Assembly: GCA_949316495.1 (NCBI GenBank)
Contig: OX439001.1
Location: 31,882,964 to 31,946,963, forward strand
From: Amphiduros pacificus
Taxonomy: Eukaryota; Annelida; Polychaeta; Phyllodocida; Hesionidae
Direction: 5' to 3'
Length of the DNA: 64,000 bases
The position numbers and the translations under genes are program-made. Shown here in pieces: positions 11,541 through 37,974 of the stretch (the first letter of the stretch is position 1; every line of letters begins with the position of its first letter). The notes under the pieces were generated by a model. The model was not told the DNA's origin. It did not search any database and saw only the letters and a program-made list of their open reading frames with translations.

Positions 11541-13019
11541 TTACCCTCAGCCCCCGATGTAAACAGGCTGAGGGTATTGCAGTACTCCTGGCGTGGGTAT
11601 GTATGTATGTCTGTCTGTAGCGAACATCCTTGTCATTGCGATAACTCTGCGAGATAATATAACAAAACATACCGAGTCGGGAAGCTGGGTGAGCGGATTC
11701 AGTGAGTTGGTGATTGCGGAAGGATACCCTGAGCCGAAGGCGAAGGGTATCCGTCCGCCATCACCAACGAACTGAATCCGCTCACACAGCTGACCCGACG
11801 AGGCATGTTTTGTTTTTATACCTCAGACAACTACTGTATTTTAAAAAAAATGATACATGAAACAAGATATTTATCGTTAAAAACATTTGTAAACAAAGCG
11901 CACCTCATTTGACCCCGTCACGTGACCCTAAAATGGCGCGTATAGCCATAGACTGGTTGCCGCCATCTGTGTATATACACGATGTTCTTGACACTCGATG
12001 GGGGACCAGTCTAAAGATGGCCGACGCAAAATAGTTCCAACTAATCAATATATTACAAATAATCGGCATGCTCGTATTCATTCGAAATCGCATCAATACG
12101 CGCATCACTGAGGTATAACATTGCGAGAACAAATGATGGCAGCTTCATGAAACTTAACACACATAAGCATCTGGTGAGAACCTCGGACGAGTTTGATGGA
12201 CGGTGACCTTGACCTATTTTTCAAGGTCACAGGGACAATTATGTGAAATCCCAAGAATCGCATTTACTCAAGAACGAATGAAGGCAGCTTTATGAGATTT
12301 GACACACATAAGCATCTGGTATAGACCTCAGAATTTTTTCTATGAAACATGACCTTCACCTACTTTTCAAGGTCACAGGGACAATTATGTGAAATCCCAA
12401 GAATCACAATAACTCTAGAGCAAATGATGGCAGCTTTATGAGATGTGACACACATAAGCATCTGTTGTAGACCTCAGACATTTTTGTATGGAACATGACC
12501 TTCACCTACTTTTCAAGGTCACAGGGACAATTATGTGAAATCATCCTTGTTATCGCGATAACTCGAGAACAAATGATGGCAGCTTTATGAGATTTGACAC
12601 ACATAAGCATCTGGTAAAGACATCAGAATTTTTTCTGTGAAACATGACCTTCACCTACTTTTCAAGGTCCCAGGGACAATTATGTGAAATCCTTGTTATC
12701 ACGATAACTCGAGAACAAATGATGGCAGCTTCATGAAACTTGACACACTTAAGCATCTGGTGAAAACCTCGGACTTCATTTGATGAAACATGACCTTCAC
12801 CTACTTTTCAAGGTCACATGGACAATTATGTGAAATCCCTATCATTGCTATAACTGGAGAATGAATGATGGCAGCTTTCTGAGACTTGACACACTTAAGC
12901 ATCTGGTGAAGACCTCAGACTTCTTTTGATGGAACATGACCTTTACCTACTTTTCAAGGTCACAGGGACAATTGTTCCGTGAAATCCCCATCGTTGCGAT
13001 AACTCGAGAACAAATGAAC
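11541..13019. repeat. 146-bp satellite array, copy 1, split by an insertion
   Basis: Starts with a hairpin-forming head (CTCAGCCCCCGATG ... CAGGCTGAGGG) and continues with about six units of 146 bp, each with GCAGCTTTATGAGA, TTGACACACATAAGCATCTG and TCAAGGTCA followed by GGGACAATTATGTGAAATC. The TCAAGG landmark occurs at 12221, 12367, 12513, 12662, 12808 and 12954. An unrelated element occupies 11659-12117. The same family with the same head occurs at 53843-55425. Confidence 0.88.
11659..12117 (+). mobile_element. Inverted-repeat-bearing element 2, copy 1
   Basis: About 459 bp running from TATAACAAAACATACC to CATCACTGAGGTATA, inserted into the 146-bp satellite (the phrase TGCGAGA occurs on both sides). 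A second copy lies inverted at 14789-15223. It contains a strong internal palindrome at about 11693-11781 and a CACGTG box (GTCACGTGAC, 11917). No coding capacity was recognised, and its ends share only a few bases, so its class is unknown. Confidence 0.7.
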
Positions 13020-13070
13020 TGGTCGTCCTATGGGTTAAATGACTGGTTGTCCTGTCAAGGATTAAACTTC

Positions 13071-13356
13071 GGGTACACACGATTGGAACCCGCCGGTGGA
13101 AGGCGTCGAAATCCGCTGACCCGCCCGCATATACACAATCGTGTGCAAAATGGCACTCTCCGCTGGACCAATCGTGTGTAAGCAGCGTCTATACGCCGCC
13201 TATTTCGCCTGCCTGCCGGTAGGTATAGCCCGGCAGATTTGGCGGACCGCCACTTTCGCCAGCGGGCAAAACCGACGCCCAACCGTGTGTAACTGGCAGA
13301 TCTGGTGGTTTGCGGCGGATTTGGGTGGAAAGCGCCGGCTTCAATCGTGTGCACCC
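13071..13356. mobile_element. GC-rich MITE-like element
   Basis: Bounded by GGGTACACACGATTGGA and the inverted TCAATCGTGTGCACCC. The interior is visibly GC-rich compared with the AT-rich flanks and holds further copies of AATCGTGTG or AACCGTGTG, so the terminal motif occurs at least five times in 286 bp. Overlapping open frames on both strands are a by-product of GC-richness. The target duplication is unclear. Confidence 0.6.
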
Positions 13357-13770
13357 TTTTAAAGCATAGGATGTGCTGTCCACATGGTCGTCCTGATCAA
13401 CAAATGGGTCATTTTTCGCTCGCGTTTGTTTTGACTTTAGAGCTGAATGTTCGAGGGTTTGATATGGTTAAGCTGGAAGTCTATGGAGCATACCCCGATT
13501 ATCGGTCCATGGCGGGCATGTTTTTGGCACGTTTTTCCTGCTTTCACCGTCAGATAGCGCTTTTGTTTCGTAAGTGATTTGTGAGTGCGAAGTAGAGTAA
13601 GAAGATGATTTTGTCCGATTTTGCAAACTTATGCATCATTGTCAAAAATAGGAACTATCTGTGTTATTCTGTGATCGTTACGATCATGGGAAATGCGTAG
13701 TCATATCCTGTTGGTTGTAATTGGGTTTTTTCTGTGGTCATTATTATTGAAGCAACTGATGCCACTGTGG

Positions 13771-14294
13771 GGCTTGTTGCATTCGGCGCGTAATGCGCGT
13801 TGTGTCAGTTAGAGAAATGTCTGACACCTCGTATCTTTGGAGGGCTTTTGAGGTCAAAAAGTTTGAATAGGAATGTTTGCATGTACATACTACATAACAT
13901 CAAACTTGGATTTAAATCTTAAAACCCAACCATTTAAAATTTTAAAAATGACACTTCACTGAATTTGGCGGGAATCAGCTTTGGTATATTGGCATGTCCA
14001 GAAATGGATATTGAAGGGGATGCTCAATTTACAAATTTCACAATTTATATCATTTGGCATTTCTTCTTCTTATAGGACTTTGTACGATATTTGTGAACAC
14101 GAATATGCCAAAAAAATAATAAATACTTGTACAGAAAAGAGACTGTAGTGTACCCCATTTTAACAAATGTAAAACCCTGGACCTGCCACTGATGCCTTTC
14201 ACACACTGTCCTTGTGTGACGTCACATGGATACAAGTCACTCTGTGTTGAACGCGCCATTTTTCAAACGCGCAACGTGCCGAATGCAAAAAGCC
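13771..14294. mobile_element. hAT-like MITE, copy A
   Basis: 524 bp with ends GGCTTGTTGCATTCGGC and GCCGAATGCAAAAAGCC (inverted), flanked on both sides by CACTGTGG, an 8-bp duplication typical of hAT elements. An unoccupied homologous site reading through CCACTGTGGAGTGTTCG lies at about 15999 within the neighbouring repeat, confirming the boundaries. No transposase. Confidence 0.85.
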
Positions 14295-14788
14295 CACTGT
14301 GGAGTGTTCGTCATGTGCATGCGCTTGATTCCAATTCGCGCATGCGTCCCAGTGAATGAATACATATGTAAAAGAAGTGAAACAAAAAAGAAGTGTGTGA
14401 TGTAAACAAAGCAGGACTTTCAAAACGATGTCGTCTTCGTCCATCGTTGCATAAAATTATCCCTTTAAATTGCTTGGAAATGCTTCCCAATTGCAAGAAC
14501 AAGGAATTTTCAGTAAGTTTAATTAAAATTTGGTGTAAATCGGACAATTAGAACAGAAATGACATGCAAAAAGTCTGATCGATGATTTGCGATAGTGCCT
14601 GAGTGATAATAGAGCAACATATGTAATCGGGCCTGAAAAGGCACATCTTTGCATACAATGGTGCTAAAAAAATTTAGTGTTCTCCAATCACCCATCGGCA
14701 AAGCCCAGATAGGTGAACTGGAGAGGTCTGAGATTTTTGCTTTTCATATAAACTCTCGTTTAGATGTGATTTTTTAAATACCCAACTT

Positions 14789-15223
14789 TATACCTCAGTG
14801 ATGCGCGTATTGACGAGATTTCCAATGAATACGAGCATGCCGATTATTTCGTAACGTATTGATTAGTTGGAACTATTTTGCGTCGGCCATCTTTAGACTG
14901 GTCCCCCATCGAGTATCAAGAACATCGTGTATATACACAGAAGGCGGCAACCAGTCTATGGCTGTACGCACCATTTTCGGGTCACGTGACGGGGTCAAAT
15001 GAGGTGCGCTTTGTTTACTAATGTTTTTAACGATAAATATCTTGTTTCATGTATCATTTTAAATAAATACAGTAGTTGTCTGAGGTATAAAAACAAAACA
15101 TGCCTCAGTTCGTTGGTGATGGCGGACCGATACCCTTCGCCTTCGCCTCAGGGTATCCTTCCGCAATCACCAACTCACTGAATCCGCTCATCCAGCTTCC
15201 CCGACTCGGTATGTTTTGTTATA
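14789..15223 (-). mobile_element. Inverted-repeat-bearing element 2, copy 2
   Basis: Reverse-complement copy of 11659-12117, from TATACCTCAGTGATG to TATGTTTTGTTATA, including the internal palindrome and GTCACGTGAC at 14981. It lies in the spacer of the 3.8-kb inverted repeat. Confidence 0.72.
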
Positions 15224-15335
15224 GTCTTGGTGATAATTCATATTTTATGTATGATTATGTCTAAAATCTCATAAAAAAGCTTGATTATTCTTTGGATAAC
15301 ATTAAATAAGGAAAATATAAATACTTGATAATAAT

Positions 15336-15434
15336 CGCCAGCTGCAAAAATTGAATCAAACCCGTTTTAACGGCAGTTGAAACGGGTTCAATTTTGACGT
15401 TTAAACGGGTTTACCACAGTTTTTGCAGCTGGCG
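15336..15434. repeat. Small palindromic element (hairpin)
   Basis: CGCCAGCTGCAAAAA at the left is inverted as TTTTTGCAGCTGGCG at the right, with AACCCGTTTTAACG and related inner inverted blocks. The related core (AACCCGTTTTAACTACCG, CAGTTWTTGCA) also occurs inside the TTAA-flanked MITE copies at 22030 and 49520. Confidence 0.65.
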
Positions 15435-15570
15435 ACTTTTTACTTCACTAGAGCTCAATCAACTCCACCAAACTTTCTTTGGTTGGAGTTGGTAGAGACC
15501 AAGGACGTTCCACAAACCCCTCCAGATCACCTATCTGGGCTTTGCCGATTGGTGATTGGAGAACACTAAA

Positions 15571-16475
15571 CAAGAAAAAGTGGTGCTCCACATGTAACAC
15601 GGATGGGAAAAAAATAACAAACAAAACAAAAATTACAATAAACAAAACAAAAGTTACAATAAACAAAACAAAAATTACAAAAAAACAACAAAAATTACAG
15701 CAAACAAAACAAAATTTAAATAAACAACAAAATATATTTAAACACAAACATTCATTGCAAACTGGTGGGGTAGTTGAAATTATTTTTGTTCATCTTTTAA
15801 AAACATTTAAGTTGATATATGAACGATATTTTTGTAACACGGATGGTTCCTTTTTTGACAATGATTGCCAATCATTGTCAAAAATAGGAACTATCTGTGT
15901 TATTCTGTGATCGGTACGATCATGGGAAATGCGTAGTCATATCCTGTGGGTTGTAATTCGGTTTTTTCTGTGGTCATTATTGTTAAAGCAACTGACGCCA
16001 CTGTGGAGTGTTCGTCGTGTGCATGCGTAAATTAGACTGGTGCCGCCCTCTTTTCTTTACATTCGGTAGGGGACCAGTCTAGTATTCGGCGTATGAATAC
16101 AAAAGAAAAGAAGTGCGTGATGTAAACAAAGCAGAACATTCAAAACTATGTCATCGTGTTCGCCCATCGTTTCATAAAATTATCTTTTTAAATTGCTTGA
16201 AAATGCTCCCCAAACGATAGAACAAGGAACTATCAGTAAGTTTAGTTCAAATTTGGTGTAAATCGGACAATTAGAAGTCAGATGACAAGCAAAAGTCTGA
16301 TCGATGATTTGCGGTTAGCGCCTGAGCGATAAGAGCAACTTACGTAATCGAGCATGAAAAGGAACATCTTTGCACCCAGTTGAAGTAGAAAATCCGTTCA
16401 TATACCAAATTAATGTTTTTAAAAGATGAATATTTTTTCCCATCCGTGTTACATGTGGAGCACCACTTTTTCTTG
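15571..16475. mobile_element. 905-bp element with about 40-bp perfect inverted ends
   Basis: Ends CAAGAAAAAGTGGTGCTCCA ... and ... TGGAGCACCACTTTTTCTTG are inverted and identical for about 40 bp. The related uninterrupted sequence around 14660-14690 (other strand) shows the region without the insert. The A-rich AACAAAACAAAAATTACA runs near the left end give spurious Lys/Asn open frames. The interior repeats pieces of the surrounding inverted-repeat arms. A further diverged end copy sits at about 17360-17397. Confidence 0.65.
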
Positions 16476-17544
16476 TTAGCACAGCTGTATGCAAAGATGT
16501 ATCTTTTCACACTCGATTACGTAAGTCGCCCTAATATCGCTCAGACGATATCCGAAAACATCGATCAGACGTCATTGACCAGCACGTGCAGTGAGACAAA
16601 ACTGATGCGGTTCTCTTTGTATTCATTCGCCGGACGCATGCGCGAATTGGAATCTTTCGCAAGCTCACGATGAACACTCCACATATGCTCCACAGTGGCG
16701 TCAGTTGCTTTAACAATTATGACCACAGAAAAAACCGAATTACAAACCACAGGAAACGACTACCCATTTCCCACGATCGTACCGATCACATAATAACACG
16801 GATAGTTCCCTTTTTTGATGTCGGCAATGACTTTCAAAAAAGGAACCATCCGTGTTACAAAAAAATTGTTCATATACATTGTACCAAATTTAATCTTTTT
16901 AAAAAATGAATAACAAGTGTTGATTTTAAAAAATCAAGCTCGCGTAAGTTTGCAAAATCCCAATGCAAAATCCAAAATCCTTGATAAAACCCTTGATAAA
17001 ATCCGAGAAAATCTTCTTACTCTACTACGCACTCACAAATCACTTCTGAAACAAAAGCGCCATCTGACGGTGTAAGCAGAATAAATGTGCCAAAACATGG
17101 CCGCCATGGACCGATAATCGGGGTATGCTCCAAAGACTTCCAGCTTATCATGTCAAAACCTCAAACATTCAGACCTAAAGTCAAAACAAACGCGAGCGAA
17201 AAATAATTTCAACTACCCCATCATTTTGCAATGATTGTTTGTGTTTAAATGTATTTTGTTGTTTATTTAAATTTTTGTTTTGTTTGTTGTCATTTTTGTT
17301 TTGTTTGTTGTAATTTTGGTTTTGTTTATTGGAATTTTGGTTTTGTTTGTTATTCTTTTCCAACCGTGTTACGTGTGGAGCACTACTTTTTCTTGTTTTT
17401 AAATCAACACTTGTTGGTTTTAACTTATATTACTCTAAGGTTTTAACTCCTAGACGGCCTGTGTGGCAAGTGTGGCAGCCATGTAGATGTGCACGTCTGC
17501 CTGAGAACAAACTGTTTGTTGGTAGGTAATATGGTAATTAGATA

Positions 17545-17714
17545 GGGTAGTTTTTCATCAGTGTAGGGGCCTGCACCGGGCGGTCAGCACGAGTGCTACT
17601 CACAGATTGGAGATAGTGCGTATTGGATCTCCCCTCTAGCTGGGTAGCCACGCTGCGTAAGCTCTGAGTGCCCACGAGACAAAAGTGGAGCGGCCAACAT
17701 ATCAAATCAAATCA
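17545..17714 (+). repeat. Possible SINE-like repeat
   Basis: A discrete GC-richer block from GGGTAGTTTTTCATCAG to GTGGAGCGGCC followed by a short ATATCAAATCAAATCA tail, as in a retroposed SINE. A 29-bp piece (GTGCCCACGAGACAAAAGTG and beyond) recurs inverted at about 28275-28305 inside the Tc-like element. Pol III boxes are not obvious. Confidence 0.35.
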
Positions 17715-18041
17715 TGTATGAAGTCCCCCTTGATTTAATTTTAACAGATCAATATATTATATTGATGATAAAGGCTATATATGTACATGTATTCAGAAAA
17801 TTTGGGAAAAAATGTCTGATAATTGCAAATATAATATAATTTCTGAAATATAATTATTACAGGGTTAATGCTATCTTGCGACACCACATAACCAAAACAA
17901 AAAAAAATCCGCATTTTGCAAATTCACTGGTATTCTTCACGGGCATTTTTGTCTTTGTCTTCTTGAATTAAGCACCAATACACCAGATATCATCCAAGCT
18001 GTGAATGCTGTGGTCTGTTCAAGGATTATGACGGCCTCCCA

Positions 18042-33436
<15,395 letters not shown>

Positions 33437-36400
33437 TCAAAGCTTCTCCATTAGAAACCATCTATTTCATACCTACCCCTGGGAGATTTTTGACAAGCTT
33501 TTGGCCATTATTATGTTATAAGCATGTGCTATGTAAAAAATATATCCTAAATGTGCTTTTATTGTGTGATAATTCATTAAAAATCAGTTACCAACATTAA
33601 GGTTCTGACTTTTAGGGAATATATAATTTTTAAATGGACAAAGGCTTTGTGACTTTCTCTGTTTTTGTAAAGAAGGTGGACAGAAAAATGCATAATTTCT
33701 ATATTCTTTGCTTGATCAATGGAACATATAATCTGTGTAGATAGTGAAGTCAAACCTGACAAGACAAGGCAAGAATCTAATGTTGAATTATTAGAAAATA
33801 TTTCCTTATTCAAGATCTTGTGCTAATTCTGTTTTCTTTGCTTCTTTTCTATAAAACTAGCAAAACCTTTGGGATGTTTAGTTGTTGGCCTCATTTGACA
33901 GCAGTCATATATATCCTGGGTCTGATTGCAGACCGATATATTATGGAGTGATTTTGGTTGTTTGAATATTTATGATAAAATCATATTATATAAAATCATA
34001 TCCCATAAGATCTGTGATATTCTGATAAAATTTACACAAACAAAACACTTTTAATATAAATTATGGCATGAACAAAACGTTTTTTCAATCCTCTCAAAGT
34101 GCAGAGAATTATAGAAATGTCCCTTTTGTGAAAGATGCCTAATTTGTAATGTAAAATGTGTTCAATCAGACTTAAAGGAGGGAGTGGGAGCGAGCTACAT
34201 TTGCTACAGAACCTAGAATATGTTCACTGAACACACAGAACATATTATTTGTTCTCTATATATTACAACAGTCATTGGAGAAAATGAAAAGTAAGTAAAT
34301 TATTTGAACTGTTGTTTCTGGTGCTGTCATGTCTGCATGGCTTATACAGTGAGAGAGGAAAGTTTTCTGTCATTATTGCCTCAGGTTGAGACTTATGTGT
34401 AATGCAATGTGGGGGTGATAGAGTCAGCCCACCATTTTGTGTCCAATATCATCTATTACTTTTGCTACTTTGATTGTTCCTGAAATGATCACAAACATTG
34501 CAAAAAAAGATGTTTTCACATATCTTAGGCTTTTGGACTATGCTTTAAGTAATAAGTTGCTGAATAGATCTGTTCAAGCGAAGAAGTAAATAGTATTATC
34601 TCCTACTTGATGCATCTATACCTATCAGATATATTTTAAATGAGCATGTGCATGTTTTTTTCAGGGGGACTTTCATTTTTTTATTGAGCAAATTTTATAC
34701 TTGTTCTGTTATTTATTATATTTTTGACATCATCTTAAAAAAATCCAGCTAAAACAACAGAAATTAATTGACATGGAGATTCAGAGTACAGAATTTTGTA
34801 AAATAATTTCCTTGAATGTAATGTATCAAGTGACATTAATGATAATAAAGAAAGTCACAAATAGATAGACCATGAATACATGATGTGATAATTAGTTGTT
34901 TTTTGTTGTTTTTGTTTTTTTTAAGAAAAGTTGATGGGAATAAAGAGATAGAGACGAGAACATGAGTTTGTGCATCATGGGGACGGATCTCGCTTGTTAG
35001 TTCCCTGGATCATGCATTCATATATTCTTGGCTTATCATCCAACAAAAAGGAATTGTACATGGCATAGCACTGGAAGATTGCTGTTTATGAACACCTCAC
35101 AAATTTTGAATAGAGCATATCTCAGCAACCACTTATAAGAGGAAATTAAAACTTTGTATACAGAAATGTCTTGGTTCATAGCTGTGCCTTTTTTTTTAGT
35201 CATGTGACCTTTGAATTCAAAATTTGTAAACATGCAACATCTCAACCATTAAAAGTGAATAAAAAGTAGTTCATATCTGTTGTAATTTTGTAACAGCAAA
35301 CAATAAGGTAGGCAACCACAAACTCCACCAGAGGGCGACATGGTGAACCTATCAGGTTCTAGTAATAGTTTGCGTGTGCCTCTGGTGGACAGTGTGAGGC
35401 AACCAGAGAAATTAAAGTCTGAAGCAACCAGTGTTTCTTAAGAGGTGCAGGACTGGACTGTCCTGCAGAGCCCACAAAAAGTTGCACAGTTCAAGTGTTT
35501 ACATTTCAGTCAGCAGAGCTATCAACCCATCGGGTTATGTTTTTGTAACTTTTGAATACATTGAATGTATCTATGTTTATTTTCATAAACAATTAGATTA
35601 AATCACCATTTTACATGTATTTACTTGTGTTAATGAATAAACAATAACCATATATTTTTACTTCACATGTGATTCTTTTTTTTAGAATATTATGGAAATA
35701 ATTTATTAGAGTATTCACCAAACACTAAGATCACTCTCCAATTAGAATAATTAAATTTTCAAATATTACAAAGACAAGATGCTGTGTTCTATATGCTGTG
35801 ATAATTTTTTGTCAATCTGAATATTTTCAAAATCATTTATTTAGATAAAAATTAAAAAAGAAGGGTACACAATTAACCTTCAAGAATGAATATAGTACTT
35901 CCAATTTTGGTATGTGATCATGATTCAGAAATTTGGGGTAGATTTAATGAATATTTCATAATTGGCAACAACAAGCACTGCCTTCTGGGCTAAATTGTTA
36001 TTTTTCTTCAATATATTCAGGATATTTTTATTTATTTCTTACTGACCTTATGTGGATAATACCAGTGCATCTTGTACAAAGCATATTGTAGGCCTGAGAT
36101 ACATTTATCTCAAAAATATATATTTCATTTTCATGAACAAAGGTCAGTAAAAATTCTAGAACAGGTGCAAATCTTTTTGAAAAGGAAGTGCCTTTATTCG
36201 TGTTACTCATCATCCTGGGATGTTAATTAAAGGAGCTGTCACATTGTTAATTAACAAGGCAGGGAAATTGGAAATTATGATTAAAATTTATTATTTGATC
36301 CCTCTTGAATATTTAGTAGTATGTGAAAGCATAGAGAAAGTATAAGTATTATTTCTCTATGGTGAAAGAAAACCTCATTTTCTATGAATAACAAACTTCT

Positions 36401-37920
36401 GCACCAGTGATTTCATTAGTGACTGGTATACATCCTAATCTGTTGTGCTAACAAGAGGGGGATAGGACATGGCTCAGTTGTTGCAATTGAGGGGTCTGTT
36501 ACCCATGCTAGAGTCGTGCTGTATGGTAGAGAAAAATGAATATCTGCAACTTTTTCCTTTCTCACTCCAACCAGTCATCCAAGACTGGGTCTCAAAGACT
36601 GTGGTTTGTGTTATCAAGTCTTTGTGATAATAGAAAAGAAAGATCACCTGTCAGTCTCCAAAACAGTAGTGCATTGAGTCCTATTGATTTTTACCATTCT
36701 TGCATTTTGACAAAGACTTTACCAAAACTGTTGATTTATATATTTTCACTCACTTTAAAGTAAAATGGACAATGGTCCATGAAATATTTCACAGTGAAAT
36801 GGTATTTGGACGTCTCGTCTAGATTGTATTTGTAGCTACCATGAGAACCATCTAATACATTGTTTTATATTCATAAAAATGCCAAACTAAATTAGTATGT
36901 TAATATGTGTCAAAGAGATCAGATCATCAATATTAGCCATAAACACAGTCATATGATGTGGACAGCAATAATTTAGATTATACGTGCATTGTTCTACATT
37001 GTTGTATCATAAAACAATCAGTGGATAGAGTCCATCTTGCCAGGGCCTCAAATTTAACAATCTCCCAGCAATACTACCTTCTGACAGTTCAAAAATGGAG
37101 AAAAAAAATTGAGGAAAAATGTTTATATGATCTTATTTCTGGTCTACAAGAATGTAGAATGCATTGGCAAAAACAACTACTGGTACAATTTGATAACAAT
37201 TAAACTGTCTTTGACTTTTGGAGCCAACGATAATCATTTTTGTCTTTTTATCCAAGGATGAAACAATGAAATCCTGGATGTCATGTGGTGGTAATTTATT
37301 TTCTGATAGGATTAATTCACATTGTTAAAATAGAATAAGATGAGGAAAATAGAATGCAACTTGTTATTTAGTATTTTGTACATCAGTAAGTGTATATTTA
37401 AAGATAGTCATGCCTAAATTCCAATAAGTACTTTAATTATGCCCAATTAGCCTTTTTATGCTTAACTAGTTTTTTTTCAATGCTATCTAAATTTGTTCTC
37501 TTTTTTGTTTTGGTATGCCATTAAATTATCCGCTTAATTTTAAACTATTGTTTATAAATGCAATCAGATATCACTGTCCCCAATAATAGCCCATTGTGCT
37601 GAAAATAAGCTTTAAGCCTCACAAAGTAACCAACACAAAGTATAGATCCAGTTCTTTTCAATTCAAATTTTATAATGCTTGACCTTTATCATTTATGGGA
37701 AAAATCAAATGGCTGGTCATCATTAAATCACAACTTCACAGTGACAAGTCAATATAGACTGGATTTGAAGTATATATTTCATTCAGAAATATAAGTTTAT
37801 ACATGAGTATCACAAAAAAAAATGAATAAATAAATAAACAAAATAATTTTACATAATTCATCTTCCTGGGATATTAGCATCTGTTGAGAGGTGTCGCTGC
37901 AATAACAGGTTTGTCTGACA
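33437..37920. other. BRAP 3' UTR and BRAP-ANKRD27 intergenic region
   Basis: AT-rich. ATTAAA near 33575 and AATAAA near 35636 are candidate BRAP polyadenylation signals. A CTCF-like pair lies near 35325-35400. No exon, RNA gene or obvious mobile element was seen from 33.9 to 37.9 kb. The 5' UTR and promoter of the ANKRD27-like gene must lie at the right end; I see no TATA box in a convincing place. Confidence 0.5.
35325..35400. promoter_or_regulatory. Candidate CTCF-like sites, opposite orientations
   Basis: CCACCAGAGGGCGAC at 35325-35339 fits the CTCF core consensus; about 55 bases on, GTGCCTCTGGTGG is a weaker match on the other strand. The pair sits between BRAP and ANKRD27. Motif match only; no proof of binding. 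Confidence 0.3.
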
Positions 37921-37974
37921 ATGGCAACACTCGACGATGATCTCGATTACAACCCATTCTACCGGGTTTTACAG
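37921..37974 (+). CDS. ANKRD27: ANKRD27-like exon 1
   Basis: Eighteen codons, ATG in a good context (A at -3, G at +4), donor gtttgt at 37975. The conserved NPFYxxLQ motif makes the start choice secure. It is followed by a 13.25-kb intron full of repeats. Confidence 0.85.

Larger units (their letters stand above)
13412..17203. repeat. 3.8-kb imperfect inverted repeat (foldback-like)
   Basis: The left arm starts TTTTTCGCTCGCGTTTGTTT at 13412 and runs to about 14735. The right arm is its reverse complement, from about 15500 to 17203, ending GTCAAAACAAACGCGAGCGA. Shared blocks include CCGATTATCGGTCCATGG, CAGTTGCTTTAACA and the GGCTTTGCCGAT-type block near the spacer. The left arm is interrupted by an hAT-like MITE (13771-14294) and the right arm by a 905-bp element (15571-16475). 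The spacer holds element 2 copy 2 and a small hairpin. Either a large foldback transposon or an inverted duplication fits. Confidence 0.7.

Noticed and set aside
13055-13577. Overlapping 60-100-codon frames on both strands
   Set aside because: Explained by the GC-rich MITE-like element and the inverted-repeat arm.
17455-17523. Cys-containing exon candidate (LCGKCG...) with tcctag acceptor and gtaggt donor
   Set aside because: No partner exon, no match to the Cys-rich gene module, and it sits among repeats. Kept as unproven.
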